64,000 bases of DNA from Thiothrix winogradskyi (lineage in GTDB: Bacteria; Pseudomonadota; Gammaproteobacteria; Thiotrichales; Thiotrichaceae). Location of the stretch: the NCBI RefSeq assembly GCF_021650935.1, contig NZ_CP091244.1, positions 3,596,001 through 3,660,000 of the forward strand, written 5' to 3'. A program made the translations under genes and the position numbers. Under the pieces are notes generated by a model that saw only the letters and a program-made list of their open reading frames with translations, did not search any database and had not been told where the DNA came from. Positions 7,527-17,124 of the stretch are shown one piece after another. Numbering within the stretch: position 1 is the first letter of the stretch; each line of letters opens with the position of its first letter.

Positions 7527-8533
7527 CTTTTTGTGGCTTCCACACACTCGCGCACCAGCCCCGCCCCTCGGTAAATAAAGCCGCTGTAAACCTGCACTAA
7601 ACTCGCCCCCGCCGCCAATTTCGCTTGCGCATCCGCCCCCGACAAAATCCCCCCTACCCCAATAATCGGAATCCGGCTATCCATATCCGCCCGGAACTGC
7701 CGAATCACTTCTGTCGAATGCTGCGTCAATGGCTTACCGCTCAATCCACCTTGTTCATTGGCATGAGGCAAACCTTGCACCGTTGATTTATCCAAAGTCG
7801 TATTGGTCGCAATCAAGCCATCAATCTGCACCTCGGAAAACACCTGCGCCATATCGCGGATTTCCACCTCGCTCAAATCCGGCGCAACCTTAATCGCCAC
7901 CGGCACGTAACGCCCGTATTGCTGGACAAGTCGATTTTGCTCTTCCCGCAATGTCACCAACAAACGCTTCAATTCATCCCCGTATTGCAAAGTGCGCAAT
8001 CCCGGCGTATTCGGCGAAGAAATATTGACCGTGATGTAATGCGCCACAGGGTAAGCTTTACGCAAACCGATTAGGTAATCATCCGCCGCTTTCTCAACCG
8101 GTGTATCGAAGTTTTTACCGATATTGATGCCAATAATGCCGGGGTAACGCGCTTTGGAGACATTCTCCAGCAAATAATCAATCCCGTGATTATTGAAGCC
8201 CATGCGGTTGATAATGGCTTGCGCTTTGGGTAAACGGAACAAACGCGGTTTAGGGTTGCCGGGTTGCGGACGTGGTGTCACTGTGCCAATTTCAATAAAG
8301 CCAAAGCCCAACGCTGCCAATGCGTCGATATATTCGCCGTTTTTGTCCAGCCCTGCTGCCAAACCGACGGGATTCGGGAACTCAATACCCATTACCGTGA
8401 TGGTCTTGCCCGGCAACGCTGCCGGTTTGCCCAATACGCCGGTTTTGCCAGCCAGTTTCAAGGAATCCAGTGCCAGATGGTGTGAGGTTTCAGCGGGAAA
8501 GAGAAAAAGCAGATCGCGTAGGAGTGTGTACAC
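7514..8533 (-). CDS. pyrD: Dihydroorotate dehydrogenase (quinone), class 2
   Basis: A 339-residue FMN enzyme of pyrimidine synthesis that oxidises dihydroorotate to orotate and passes electrons to membrane quinone. Class 2 features are visible: an N-terminal helical extension (MYTLLRDLLFLFP), the NPVGLAAGLDKNG loop, NISSPNTPGLR with the catalytic Ser region, and the C-terminal GVGGILSG and QVYSGFIYRG phosphate/FMN motifs. The extreme C-terminus (KRNPS) is encoded by a dispersed inverted repeat and is probably not ancestral. Confidence 0.93.
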   Translation of the reverse strand: MYTLLRDLLFLFPAETSHHLALDSLKLAGKTGVLGKPAALPGKTITVMGIEFPNPVGLAAGLDKNGEYIDALAALGFGFIEIGTVTPRPQPGNPKPRLFRLPKAQAIINRMGFNNHGIDYLLENVSKARYPGIIGINIGKNFDTPVEKAADDYLIGLRKAYPVAHYITVNISSPNTPGLRTLQYGDELKRLLVTLREEQNRLVQQYGRYVPVAIKVAPDLSEVEIRDMAQVFSEVQIDGLIATNTTLDKSTVQGLPHANEQGGLSGKPLTQHSTEVIRQFRADMDSRIPIIGVGGILSGADAQAKLAAGASLVQVYSGFIYRGAGLVRECVEATKRNPS

Positions 8534-8576
8534 AGAAAAATCCCCGGTTCAGGATGAAACCGGGGATTATAGAGGT

Positions 8577-9464
8577 TTAACGCATATTTTCCAGCGCAGC
8601 AATGCGGTCTTCCAACGGTGGGTGCGTCATGAAGATTTTCTTCAAGCCATCGCCCAAGCCACCGGCAATCCCGAATGCTGCCATGCCACCGGGTAAATCG
8701 TGTACCGCATGGGCACTTTGCAAGCGTTTCAGCGCATTGATCATTTTCTGACGACCAGCCAAATCCGCACCGGCAATATCCGCTTTGAATTCGCGGTAAC
8801 GTGAAAACCACATCACAATCGCGGTTGCCAAGAATCCCAGCAGAATATCGGCAATGAACGAACCCACAAAATAACCAATGCCCGGCCCGCTGTTTTCGCT
8901 ATTGTTACCACGGAAGAAATTATCGACCATCATGCCAATCAACCGCGCAAAAATAATCACGAAGGTGTTCAACACGCCTTGCAGCAAGGTTTGCGTCACC
9001 ATGTCGCCATTGGCAACGTGACCGATTTCATGCCCCAATACCGCTTCGACTTCATCCGCCGTCATGCGATCCAACAAGCCTTGGCTGACTGCCACCAGCG
9101 CATTGTTACGGCTGGCACCTGTTGCAAATGCATTCGGGTCAGGTGAATGGAAAATCCCGACTTCGGGCATTCCAATGCCGGACTTTTCGGCTTGGCGGCG
9201 CACCGTTTCCACCAACCAACGTTCTTGCGCCGTGCGTGGGGTTTCAATGATTTGCACGCCCATGCTGCGCTTTGCCATCCATTTGGACATTAGCAAGCTG
9301 ATAAACGAGCCGCCAAAGCCCATCACAACCGCCAGCATCATAATGCCGCTCATGCTGCCCGCACTCATATTAATGCCGAACAGCCTGCCAATAATATTCA
9401 TCGAAACAAACAGCACGACCATCACCGCAAGGTTCGTCAGTGCCAATAAAGCAATCCGCATCAT
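8577..9464 (-). CDS. htpX: Membrane zinc protease HtpX
   Basis: A 295-residue M48 metalloprotease of the inner membrane that takes part in quality control of membrane proteins. Two N-terminal membrane segments (about residues 4-25 and 35-57) precede the zinc site HEIGH, with the third ligand Glu in EFKAD. Two more hydrophobic stretches follow the zinc site. Length and order match the family. It stands alone, 113 bp downstream of the parC start and 44 bp from pyrD. Confidence 0.93.
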   Translation of the reverse strand: MMRIALLALTNLAVMVVLFVSMNIIGRLFGINMSAGSMSGIMMLAVVMGFGGSFISLLMSKWMAKRSMGVQIIETPRTAQERWLVETVRRQAEKSGIGMPEVGIFHSPDPNAFATGASRNNALVAVSQGLLDRMTADEVEAVLGHEIGHVANGDMVTQTLLQGVLNTFVIIFARLIGMMVDNFFRGNNSENSGPGIGYFVGSFIADILLGFLATAIVMWFSRYREFKADIAGADLAGRQKMINALKRLQSAHAVHDLPGGMAAFGIAGGLGDGLKKIFMTHPPLEDRIAALENMR

Positions 9465-9537
9465 GTCTTTTAACCTCTGTATTGAATGTTATGTCATGGA
9501 TATTAGGTCACGCGGGGCTGGATTCAAGTTTTCCTTA

Positions 9538-11775
9538 CTAATTGACGCTTATCTCCAGACCAGTGACATTTTGGTAGCCCTTCGGTAACAATTTGCCGCG
9601 TTTCGCACGCTCGCTGCGATACTCGTCCAGTTCCACACCCTTGATGGTTTTGAACTGCTTACCGGCACGAATCAGCAACGCCGCATTCGCAGGCAAAATC
9701 GCCGCAAACTGCACGGTTTCATCGGCAATGCCCAACCCGCCTTTTTTCAGGCTGATCAACTTATTGCCTTTGCCTTTGGAAAGTTGCGGCACATCTTGCA
9801 AGCCTATCACCAGCACATAACCCGATGATGACACCAGCACCAGCGAGTCGGTGGCAATGTTCGTCACCAACAACGGCTGCAAAATCGCTACGCCGTCGCC
9901 CACCGTCAAGGTCACTTTGCCCGCTTTCACCCGGCTTTGCATCTCGCCAAAGGCACACAAGAAACCGTAACCTTCCGCCGAATGCAGCAAATACTGGTCG
10001 CTGTCTTTGCCCATTAGCGCGTATTGGAATTTCGCGCCTGCCGGTGGTGCCAGTTTGCCCGTCAACGGTTCACCTTGCCCGCGTGCCGAGGGCAAGGCAT
10101 TCGCTGGCAATGTATAGGTGCGCCCGGTGTTATCCAGTAACACCACTTGCTGGCTGGAACGCCCGCGTACCGAAGTCAGGAATTCATCACCCTGCTTGTA
10201 GCTCAATGAAGTCGGGTCAATATCATGCCCTTTTGCCGAGCGAATCCAGCCCATTTTCGACACCACTACCGTCACTGGCTCGGATGGCGTTAACGCGGTT
10301 TCGTCCAACACTTGTGCTGCTGCGCGTTCTTGCAAGGGAGAACGCCGTGCATCACCGTACAACTTCGCATCTTCTTTCAGCTCTTTGCGGATCAAACTGG
10401 TCAATTTAGTATCCGAACCCAGCAATGCCAGCAAGGTTTCTTTTTCCTTTTCCAACTCGTCCAATTCGCCGCGAATCTTCATTTCCTCCAAACGCGCCAA
10501 TTGGCGCAATTTGGTATCCAGAATGTAATCCGCCTGAATCTCGGTTAACTCGAAACGGCGCATCAGCACCACTTTCGGCTCGTCTTCGGTGCGGATAATG
10601 TGGATCACTTCATCAATATTGAGGAACGCCACCAACAAACCCGCCAATAAATGCAGGCGTTTTTCGACTTTATCCAGCCGCCATTGCAAGCGGCGCGTCA
10701 CCGTTTGCCGCCGGAAGGTCAGCCATTCGGTCAAAATATGCAGCAAGTTTTTGACTTGCGGGCGACCATTCAGACCGATCATATTCATATTGACGCGGTA
10801 ACTGCGCTCTAAATCGGTGCTGGCGAACAAATGCGACATCAGCATGTCCACGTCCACGCGGTTGGAACGCGGCACGATGACCAAACGTACCGGCTGTTCG
10901 TGGTCGGATTCATCACGTAAATCTTCCACCAACGGCAGTTTCTTCGCCTGCATTTGCGCGGCGATTTGCTCCAGAATCTTGCTGCCCGACACCTGATACG
11001 GCAAGGCGGTAATAATAATGTCGCCGTCTTCGATTTCGTAACGCGCCCGCATTCGGAATGTGCCGTTGCCTTTTTCATAAAGCGCGAGGAAATCTGCCGC
11101 CGGGGTAATGATTTCGGCTTCGGTAGGAAAATCCGGCGCGGGAATGTGCTGATGCAGATCCTGCAAAGTCGCATTGGGGTGATCCAGCAAATGCAGACAA
11201 GCATTCACCACTTCACGCAGGTTATGCGGCGGAATATCGGTCGCCATCCCCACCGCAATGCCGCTGCCACCGTTGAGCAAAATATTCGGCAAACGTGCGG
11301 GCAAAATGGTTGGCTCTTCCAACGAACCATCGAAATTCGGTTGCCATTGCGCCGTGCCCTGCCCCAATTCTTGCAGCAACACTTTGGCGTAAGCAGTCAA
11401 ACGCGATTCGGTGTAACGCATTGCCGCAAACGATTTCGGGTCATCTTGCGAACCCCAGTTGCCCTGCCCGTCCACCAGCGTGTAGCGGTAGGAAAACGGT
11501 TGCGCCATTAACACCATTGCTTCGTAACACGCCGAGTCGCCGTGCGGGTGGAATTTACCCAATACGTCACCGACAGTACGTGCTGATTTTTTGTGTTTGG
11601 AAGCTGCCGTCAATCCTAATTCGGACATGGCGTAGACAATGCGGCGTTGCACGGGCTTTAAGCCGTCGCCAAGATGTGGCAAGGCGCGGTCAAGAATGAC
11701 GTACATGGAATAGTCGAGATAGGCTTTCTCGGTGTATTCCTGTAGCGGGAGGGTTTCGATGCCTTCGTAGTTCAT
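9538..11775 (-). CDS. parC: DNA topoisomerase IV subunit A
   Basis: A 745-residue type IIA topoisomerase subunit that decatenates daughter chromosomes with ParE. The catalytic tyrosine is Y121 in AAMRYTESRL. The quinolone-resistance region HPHGDSACYEAM keeps Ser81 and Glu85, the wild-type residues. A C-terminal beta-pinwheel follows from about residue 490. The second subunit gene parE is not in the window. The length agrees with ParC rather than the longer GyrA. Confidence 0.93.
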   Translation of the reverse strand: MNYEGIETLPLQEYTEKAYLDYSMYVILDRALPHLGDGLKPVQRRIVYAMSELGLTAASKHKKSARTVGDVLGKFHPHGDSACYEAMVLMAQPFSYRYTLVDGQGNWGSQDDPKSFAAMRYTESRLTAYAKVLLQELGQGTAQWQPNFDGSLEEPTILPARLPNILLNGGSGIAVGMATDIPPHNLREVVNACLHLLDHPNATLQDLHQHIPAPDFPTEAEIITPAADFLALYEKGNGTFRMRARYEIEDGDIIITALPYQVSGSKILEQIAAQMQAKKLPLVEDLRDESDHEQPVRLVIVPRSNRVDVDMLMSHLFASTDLERSYRVNMNMIGLNGRPQVKNLLHILTEWLTFRRQTVTRRLQWRLDKVEKRLHLLAGLLVAFLNIDEVIHIIRTEDEPKVVLMRRFELTEIQADYILDTKLRQLARLEEMKIRGELDELEKEKETLLALLGSDTKLTSLIRKELKEDAKLYGDARRSPLQERAAAQVLDETALTPSEPVTVVVSKMGWIRSAKGHDIDPTSLSYKQGDEFLTSVRGRSSQQVVLLDNTGRTYTLPANALPSARGQGEPLTGKLAPPAGAKFQYALMGKDSDQYLLHSAEGYGFLCAFGEMQSRVKAGKVTLTVGDGVAILQPLLVTNIATDSLVLVSSSGYVLVIGLQDVPQLSKGKGNKLISLKKGGLGIADETVQFAAILPANAALLIRAGKQFKTIKGVELDEYRSERAKRGKLLPKGYQNVTGLEISVN

Positions 11776-11854
11776 GGGTATCCTTTATGCTGGCGGCACT
11801 AATGGGGGCAAAGCATAGGGGGGTATACCGAAGGACGCAAGTAATGGATTACGA

Positions 11855-11898
11855 AGCCCCCTCGCCCCTTGAGGGAGAGGGGGTTGGGGGTGAGGGGT
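11855..11898. repeat. Dispersed inverted repeat, copy 2, terminator-like
   Basis: A G/C-rich half-element with stem CCCCCTC (11857-11863) against GAGGGGG (11877-11883), followed by GGTTGGGGGTGAGGGG. It directly follows the apbC stop on the minus strand. The right part matches the right arm of the element near the photolyase gene. There is no U-run, so its role as a terminator is uncertain. Confidence 0.6.
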
Positions 11899-11899
11899 A

Positions 11900-12988
11900 T
11901 TAAACGTTCATGATCTTAATGGTCGGGAACTTGGTGCTGTAGTCTTTGGCTTTTTGTGCCAAACGCGCCGAAGCTTTGCGGGAAATGTCTTTGTAGATTT
12001 GCGCAACTTTGCCATCCGGGTCAGCCACCACGGTCGGGTTGCCGTTGTCGACTTGTTCGCGGATTTTGATGTCGAGTGGCAGACCACCGAGGTAGTTCAC
12101 GCCGTATTGTTCTGCCATACGTTGACCACCGCCTTCGCCGAAGATGTGTTCGACCGTGCCGCAGTTGCTGCAAATGTGCATACTCATGTTTTCGACGATA
12201 CCCAAGATAGGCACTTCAACTTTTTCAAACATTTTCAGACCTTTACGCGCATCCAGCAAGGCAATGTCTTGTGGGGTGGTGACAATGATTGCGCCAGATA
12301 CCGGGATTTTCTGGGAAAGCGTCAATTGAATGTCGCCCGTGCCGGGTGGCAGGTCGATGACCAGATAATCCAAATCGCCCCAGTTGGTATCACCTAGCAA
12401 TTGTTCCAGTGCTTGTGTGACCATCGGGCCGCGCCAGATCATTGGGGTGTCTTCTTCGATCAGAAAACCAATCGACATGGCTTTAATGCCGTGGTTTTGC
12501 ATTGGCTCTAGGCTTTTGCCATCGCTGGATTCGGGTTGACCGCTGATGCCCAACATGCGCGGCTGGCTGGGACCGTAAATGTCCGCGTCAAGCATACCGA
12601 CCGTTGCGCCGTCGGCTTTCAGGGCTAGTGCTAGGTTGACGGCGGTGGTGGATTTGCCGACCCCACCCTTGCCGGAAGCAACCGCGATAATGTTTTTAAT
12701 GCCGTCTTTACGCTTGACGCTTTTCTGCACGGCGTGTGCTGCCACTTGGGTGGTGACGCTGACGTCTGTGTTGGTTGCGCCAGCGGCGGCTAAGGCGGCT
12801 TTGATTTCTGCTGCCAATTCATCCCGATAGTTGCCCGCCGGATAGCCTTGCACCACGCTGACGGCTACGTTGCCGCCTTCCACACTAATATCTTTCACTT
12901 GGTGCAGGGAAACAATGTCCTGCTCCAGATAACGGTCCTTGATGCCTTTCAGTAGCGTTTCAACTTGGTCACGGGTCATATCTGCCAT
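11900..12988 (-). CDS. apbC: Iron-sulfur cluster carrier ApbC/Mrp
   Basis: A 362-residue Mrp/NBP35-family P-loop ATPase that binds and delivers Fe-S clusters. An N-terminal MIP18-like domain (about residues 1-80) precedes the deviant Walker A GKGGVGKST, followed by LDADIYGPSQPRML and the metal-binding CxxC in ICSNCG. This is the standard domain order of the bacterial family. A purine-rich GAGGAGAAC upstream of the ATG at 12988 serves as ribosome-binding site. It is a single gene ending at a hairpin repeat. Confidence 0.92.
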   Translation of the reverse strand: MADMTRDQVETLLKGIKDRYLEQDIVSLHQVKDISVEGGNVAVSVVQGYPAGNYRDELAAEIKAALAAAGATNTDVSVTTQVAAHAVQKSVKRKDGIKNIIAVASGKGGVGKSTTAVNLALALKADGATVGMLDADIYGPSQPRMLGISGQPESSDGKSLEPMQNHGIKAMSIGFLIEEDTPMIWRGPMVTQALEQLLGDTNWGDLDYLVIDLPPGTGDIQLTLSQKIPVSGAIIVTTPQDIALLDARKGLKMFEKVEVPILGIVENMSMHICSNCGTVEHIFGEGGGQRMAEQYGVNYLGGLPLDIKIREQVDNGNPTVVADPDGKVAQIYKDISRKASARLAQKAKDYSTKFPTIKIMNV

Positions 12989-13166
12989 TCTGTTCTCCTC
13001 AGTAAGCTGGAATATCTGGGCGGGATTCTACACTATCCAAGACCATACCCGAAATAAGCACCCATTCAGGGATGGTATTACCTAGCGATTTAGTCGGGAA
13101 TGGGATGGGCAGGCAAAAGCGAATGGGTACGGGTAATCGAGATGGTATCTAAATAACCAGAGAAAT

Positions 13167-13243
<77 letters not shown>

Positions 13244-13257
13244 TGAAAACGCTACGA

Positions 13258-15132
13258 TCAGTTTGTCGGTAAGACACCCGGCTCGTATTCCAAGAAGCTG
13301 CGAAGCATATCCGAACGGCTCGGATGACGCAACTTGCGCAACGCTTTGGCTTCAATCTGACGGATACGTTCACGGGTTACGTCAAACTGCTTGCCCACTT
13401 CTTCCAGCGTGTGGTCGGTATTCATGTCGATACCGAAACGCATCCGCAGGACTTTCGCTTCGCGGGAAGTCAAACTGGACAAGACATCTCGGGTCACTTC
13501 CGACAAGCTTGAAGTGGTCGCTGACTCAATCGGCGACAAAATATTGCCATCTTCGATGAAATCACCCAAGTGTGAATCTTCATCATCACCGATCGGTGTT
13601 TCCATCGAAATCGGCTCTTTGGCAATTTTCAGCACTTTGCGGATTTTATCTTCCGGCATATCCATCGCTTCAGCCAATTCTTCCGGCGTAGCTTCGCGAC
13701 CTTTTTCCTGCAACAGCTTGCGCGAAATGCGGTTGAGCTTGTTGATGGTTTCGATCATGTGTACCGGAATACGGATAGTACGAGCCTGATCCGCAATCGA
13801 GCGTGTAATCGCCTGACGTATCCACCAAGTGGCATAAGTCGAGAACTTGTAACCACGGCGGTATTCAAACTTATCCACCGCTTTCATCAAACCGATATTG
13901 CCTTCCTGAATCAAATCAAGGAATTGCAAACCACGGTTAGTGTACTTCTTCGCAATGGAAATCACCAAACGCAGGTTGGCTTCGACCATTTCCTTTTTCG
14001 CACGACGCGCCTTGGCTTCGCCCACCGACATGCTGCGGTTAATGTCTTTGATTTGCGAAATGGATAAGTTGCATTCGCGTTCGACGCCTAATAATTCCTG
14101 CTGCGCTTCGTGAATCTTCGGCAGGAAATTCTGTAGACGGGTATGGTCGCCACGTTTATCAACACAGTAGCGGTCTAACCATTCCAGATCGGTTTCATTT
14201 TGCGGGAAACTGTCGATGAAATCCTGACGCGCCATACCGCCTTTTTGGACGCACAGTTTCATAATGTGGCGTTCATTCTGGCGAATCCGATCCACAATTT
14301 CATTCAACTGCACGGTCAACTGTTCGATGATCGGCTGTGCCAGACGGAATTCCATGAACTTGAGCGCCACCGCATCACGGGTTGCGGTATAGGCAGCCTG
14401 ATCATTGCTGGCGCAAGCCGCTTTAGATGCCTCATACAACTCGCGCAGTTCTGCAAACTTAATCCGCGCTTCTTCAGGATCAGGTCCTGTATCAACTGGG
14501 TCAGCCGCGTCTTCGTCATCCTCTTCTTCAACGACTGCCACTGCGTCTTCTTCAGCCGCAATCGTCGCCTCTTCCAACTCTTCCGGCACAGTAACCTGAA
14601 ACGCCGTCAGGTCTTCATCAGGGTTAACAAAGCCATTGATGATGTCGGTTAAACGGATTTCCTCGGAATCAATCAGGCTGGCTTTTTCCAGCAGAACTTC
14701 CGTCGAGGCTGGGTATTGCGCCAACGCCCGCAGAATTTCGTTCAAACCCTCTTCGATACGGATCGCAATCTGAATTTCGCCTTCACGAGTCAAGAGTTCC
14801 ACAGTACCCATTTCGCGCATATACATACGCACTGGGTCAGTGGTTCGCCCAAAATCGCCATCCACATTCGCCAACGCAGCGGCTGCTTCTTCAGCGGCTT
14901 CATCGTCGGCTTGTACCGCTTCATCGTTTAGCAGTAAGGAATCGGCATCCGGGGCATGTTCATACACCGTTATGCCCATATCGTTGATCATCGCAACAAT
15001 ATCTTCAATCTGCTCCGGGTCAACGATGGTATCGGGAAGGTGGTCGTTGACCTCAGCATAGGTGAGGTAGCCCTGCTCCTTACCTTTGGCAATTAACTCT
15101 TTCAAGCTGGACTGCTGCTCTTCTTGACTCAT
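13258..15132 (-). CDS. rpoD: RNA polymerase primary sigma factor sigma-70
   Basis: A 624-residue housekeeping sigma factor. Region 1.1 is at the N-terminus, then the acidic non-conserved insert (about residues 180-210 are very Glu/Asp-rich). Region 1.2 carries DPVRMYMREMG, region 2 includes YATWWIRQAITRSIADQ, and region 4.2 carries TLEEVGKQFDVTRERIRQIE. Length and domains match gammaproteobacterial RpoD. It follows dnaG by 72 bp in the usual dnaG-rpoD order; rpsU, which often precedes dnaG, is absent here. Confidence 0.95.
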   Translation of the reverse strand: MSQEEQQSSLKELIAKGKEQGYLTYAEVNDHLPDTIVDPEQIEDIVAMINDMGITVYEHAPDADSLLLNDEAVQADDEAAEEAAAALANVDGDFGRTTDPVRMYMREMGTVELLTREGEIQIAIRIEEGLNEILRALAQYPASTEVLLEKASLIDSEEIRLTDIINGFVNPDEDLTAFQVTVPEELEEATIAAEEDAVAVVEEEDDEDAADPVDTGPDPEEARIKFAELRELYEASKAACASNDQAAYTATRDAVALKFMEFRLAQPIIEQLTVQLNEIVDRIRQNERHIMKLCVQKGGMARQDFIDSFPQNETDLEWLDRYCVDKRGDHTRLQNFLPKIHEAQQELLGVERECNLSISQIKDINRSMSVGEAKARRAKKEMVEANLRLVISIAKKYTNRGLQFLDLIQEGNIGLMKAVDKFEYRRGYKFSTYATWWIRQAITRSIADQARTIRIPVHMIETINKLNRISRKLLQEKGREATPEELAEAMDMPEDKIRKVLKIAKEPISMETPIGDDEDSHLGDFIEDGNILSPIESATTSSLSEVTRDVLSSLTSREAKVLRMRFGIDMNTDHTLEEVGKQFDVTRERIRQIEAKALRKLRHPSRSDMLRSFLEYEPGVLPTN

Positions 15133-15204
15133 GCCCTAAAACTCTCTGGAAAAAAGGTCGGTAACTATATCACATTTTTCTAAAATGCAACCACATGTGC
15201 TCGC

Positions 15205-16968
15205 TCACGCCCCCGGACTTTTATAGTCCTGGAGCAGTAAATAAGCTAAATCACTACGTTCTTGCTCGCTCAATGCTTGGGTTTGACCCCGATGCAACAA
15301 AGCTTCAAGTTGCTTTTGACGCGATTGCCGTCTGATTTGTTGCAGACAGTCGGCAAATTCACGCCGTATAACGGTTTCATCATCCGTCTCAGGTCGCCAG
15401 TTGGTGAGGCGCTGAATAATAGCCTCATGTTCCGTCTGGCGAAAACGCTCTAATAGACCCGCCAAATGTATATGGGGGTTCTCCTCGATATTTTCAATGA
15501 TAGCCGCCAGCAATGCTGTACCGGGCAAGTCATAGCCAAGAATTTGCTCGGAACTGCCCGCCACCTCCACCAACGTCGGGTAGTGCAATAGCAAGGCGAT
15601 CGCGTGCCTTATCGGCGTGCGGCGTACATCTTGGTCGCCCAAACGCGCCTGATTATAGGCGAGCGGCGCATCCCCCGTTGAATTTTTTTTCAGGTGGCGG
15701 CGCACAACTTCCAAAGGCGTGTCGGTAAGTGTAGACAATTCTCCGAGAATTTGCTCGCGCAACAAAATAACCGGCATGGTGGCAAGCAATTTCAAACCGT
15801 CACTTAACAGGCGTGCTTTGCCTTCCTTGGTGCTCAAATTGAAACGTTCTTTCAACACTGCCAATAAATAAGCACTGAGTGTGAGTGCCTTGGCCAAGCT
15901 TGCTTCAAACGCTTCTTTACCGATTTGGCGGATTTGCGTATCGGGGTCTTCACCTTGCGGCAAAAACAAAAAGCGGATCTCTTTATCATCACGCAACTCT
16001 GGCAAGGCATTGTCCAAGGCTCGCCATGCCGCATCCCGCCCCGCACGGTCGCCATCAAAACAAAACACCACCTCCGGCACCAGACGCAATAATTGGCGGA
16101 TGTGTTCCGGCGTGGTCGCCGTTCCCAAGGTTGCGACCGCATAGGTAATGCCGTATTGCGCCAGCGCAATCACATCCATATAACCTTCGACCACCAACAA
16201 ACGTTCCAGCTTGCGGGTATCGTTACGCGCTTCAAACAGACCGTAAAGCTCAGCGCCTTTGTGGAACACCTCGGTTTCGGGTGAGTTCAGGTACTTGGGT
16301 GAACCATCGCCAATCACCCGCCCGCCAAAACCAATGACCCGCCCGCGCCGATCCCGGATCGGGAACATAATGCGCTCCCGAAAACGGTCATACACCCGCC
16401 CGGCGTCATTGCGAATCGCCATACCGCTGGCGACCAATTTATCCTCCCCGTAACGGGCTAATTCGCGCCCCAGCGAACTATTCGGCGGGGAAAACCCCAA
16501 ACCAAAGCGTTTTGCCACGTCACTGCTCAAACCACGGCGTTGCAAATACCCAAGCGCATCAGGGTTTTGCGGCAATTGTGCTTGAAACCATACCGCTGCC
16601 TCTTCCAGCAAGGTATACAGGTTTTTATCTTTACGCGGGCGTTTTGGGGCATCCTCTGCACCTTCACGGGGAACCTGCACCCCAATGGTGCGAGCTAACG
16701 CCTCAATTGCCTCCGGGTATTCAAGATGTTCGTATTCCATTAAAAAAGTAATGGCCGACCCGTGTACCCCGCAACCAAAACAATGGTAGAACTGTTTGGT
16801 CGGACTCACCGTGAAAGAAGGCGTTTTTTCATTATGAAACGGGCAACACGCGGTATATTCGCGCCCTGCCTTTTTTAATGGCACACGCCCACCGATCACG
16901 TCGATAATGTCGACGCGAGCTAACAGTTGGTCAATGAACTCTTTTGGGATGCGACCTGCTGTACTCAT
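15205..16968 (-). CDS. dnaG: DNA primase
   Basis: A 587-residue replicative primase. The N-terminal CHC2 zinc finger reads CCPFHNEKTPSF then YHCFGCG, followed by the TOPRIM core with VVEGYMDVIALAQYG and FDGDRAGRDAAWRAL, and a C-terminal helicase-interaction region. I choose the ATG at 16968 (MSTAGRIPKEFIDQ) since family members begin here; an in-frame ATG 81 bp upstream adds a non-conserved extension. Upstream lies the divergent gltB gene. Confidence 0.93.
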   Translation of the reverse strand: MSTAGRIPKEFIDQLLARVDIIDVIGGRVPLKKAGREYTACCPFHNEKTPSFTVSPTKQFYHCFGCGVHGSAITFLMEYEHLEYPEAIEALARTIGVQVPREGAEDAPKRPRKDKNLYTLLEEAAVWFQAQLPQNPDALGYLQRRGLSSDVAKRFGLGFSPPNSSLGRELARYGEDKLVASGMAIRNDAGRVYDRFRERIMFPIRDRRGRVIGFGGRVIGDGSPKYLNSPETEVFHKGAELYGLFEARNDTRKLERLLVVEGYMDVIALAQYGITYAVATLGTATTPEHIRQLLRLVPEVVFCFDGDRAGRDAAWRALDNALPELRDDKEIRFLFLPQGEDPDTQIRQIGKEAFEASLAKALTLSAYLLAVLKERFNLSTKEGKARLLSDGLKLLATMPVILLREQILGELSTLTDTPLEVVRRHLKKNSTGDAPLAYNQARLGDQDVRRTPIRHAIALLLHYPTLVEVAGSSEQILGYDLPGTALLAAIIENIEENPHIHLAGLLERFRQTEHEAIIQRLTNWRPETDDETVIRREFADCLQQIRRQSRQKQLEALLHRGQTQALSEQERSDLAYLLLQDYKSPGA

Positions 16969-17124
16969 AAGCTGTGTGCGATCTTGCTCCGTTGTGCTGG
17001 TAGCGTAGTATACGCTAATTAAGACCATGCTTTCTGGGCATGTCGACAAAAACGCGCTAAGGTGTCTAGCCCTAAACTGGCATTTTAGTCCATAATACTC
17101 GCCCTTTTATCGCCTGAGACTACG

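Noticed and set aside
9538..11775. Quinolone-resistance substitutions in ParC
   Set aside because: Ser81 and Glu85 are both wild-type.
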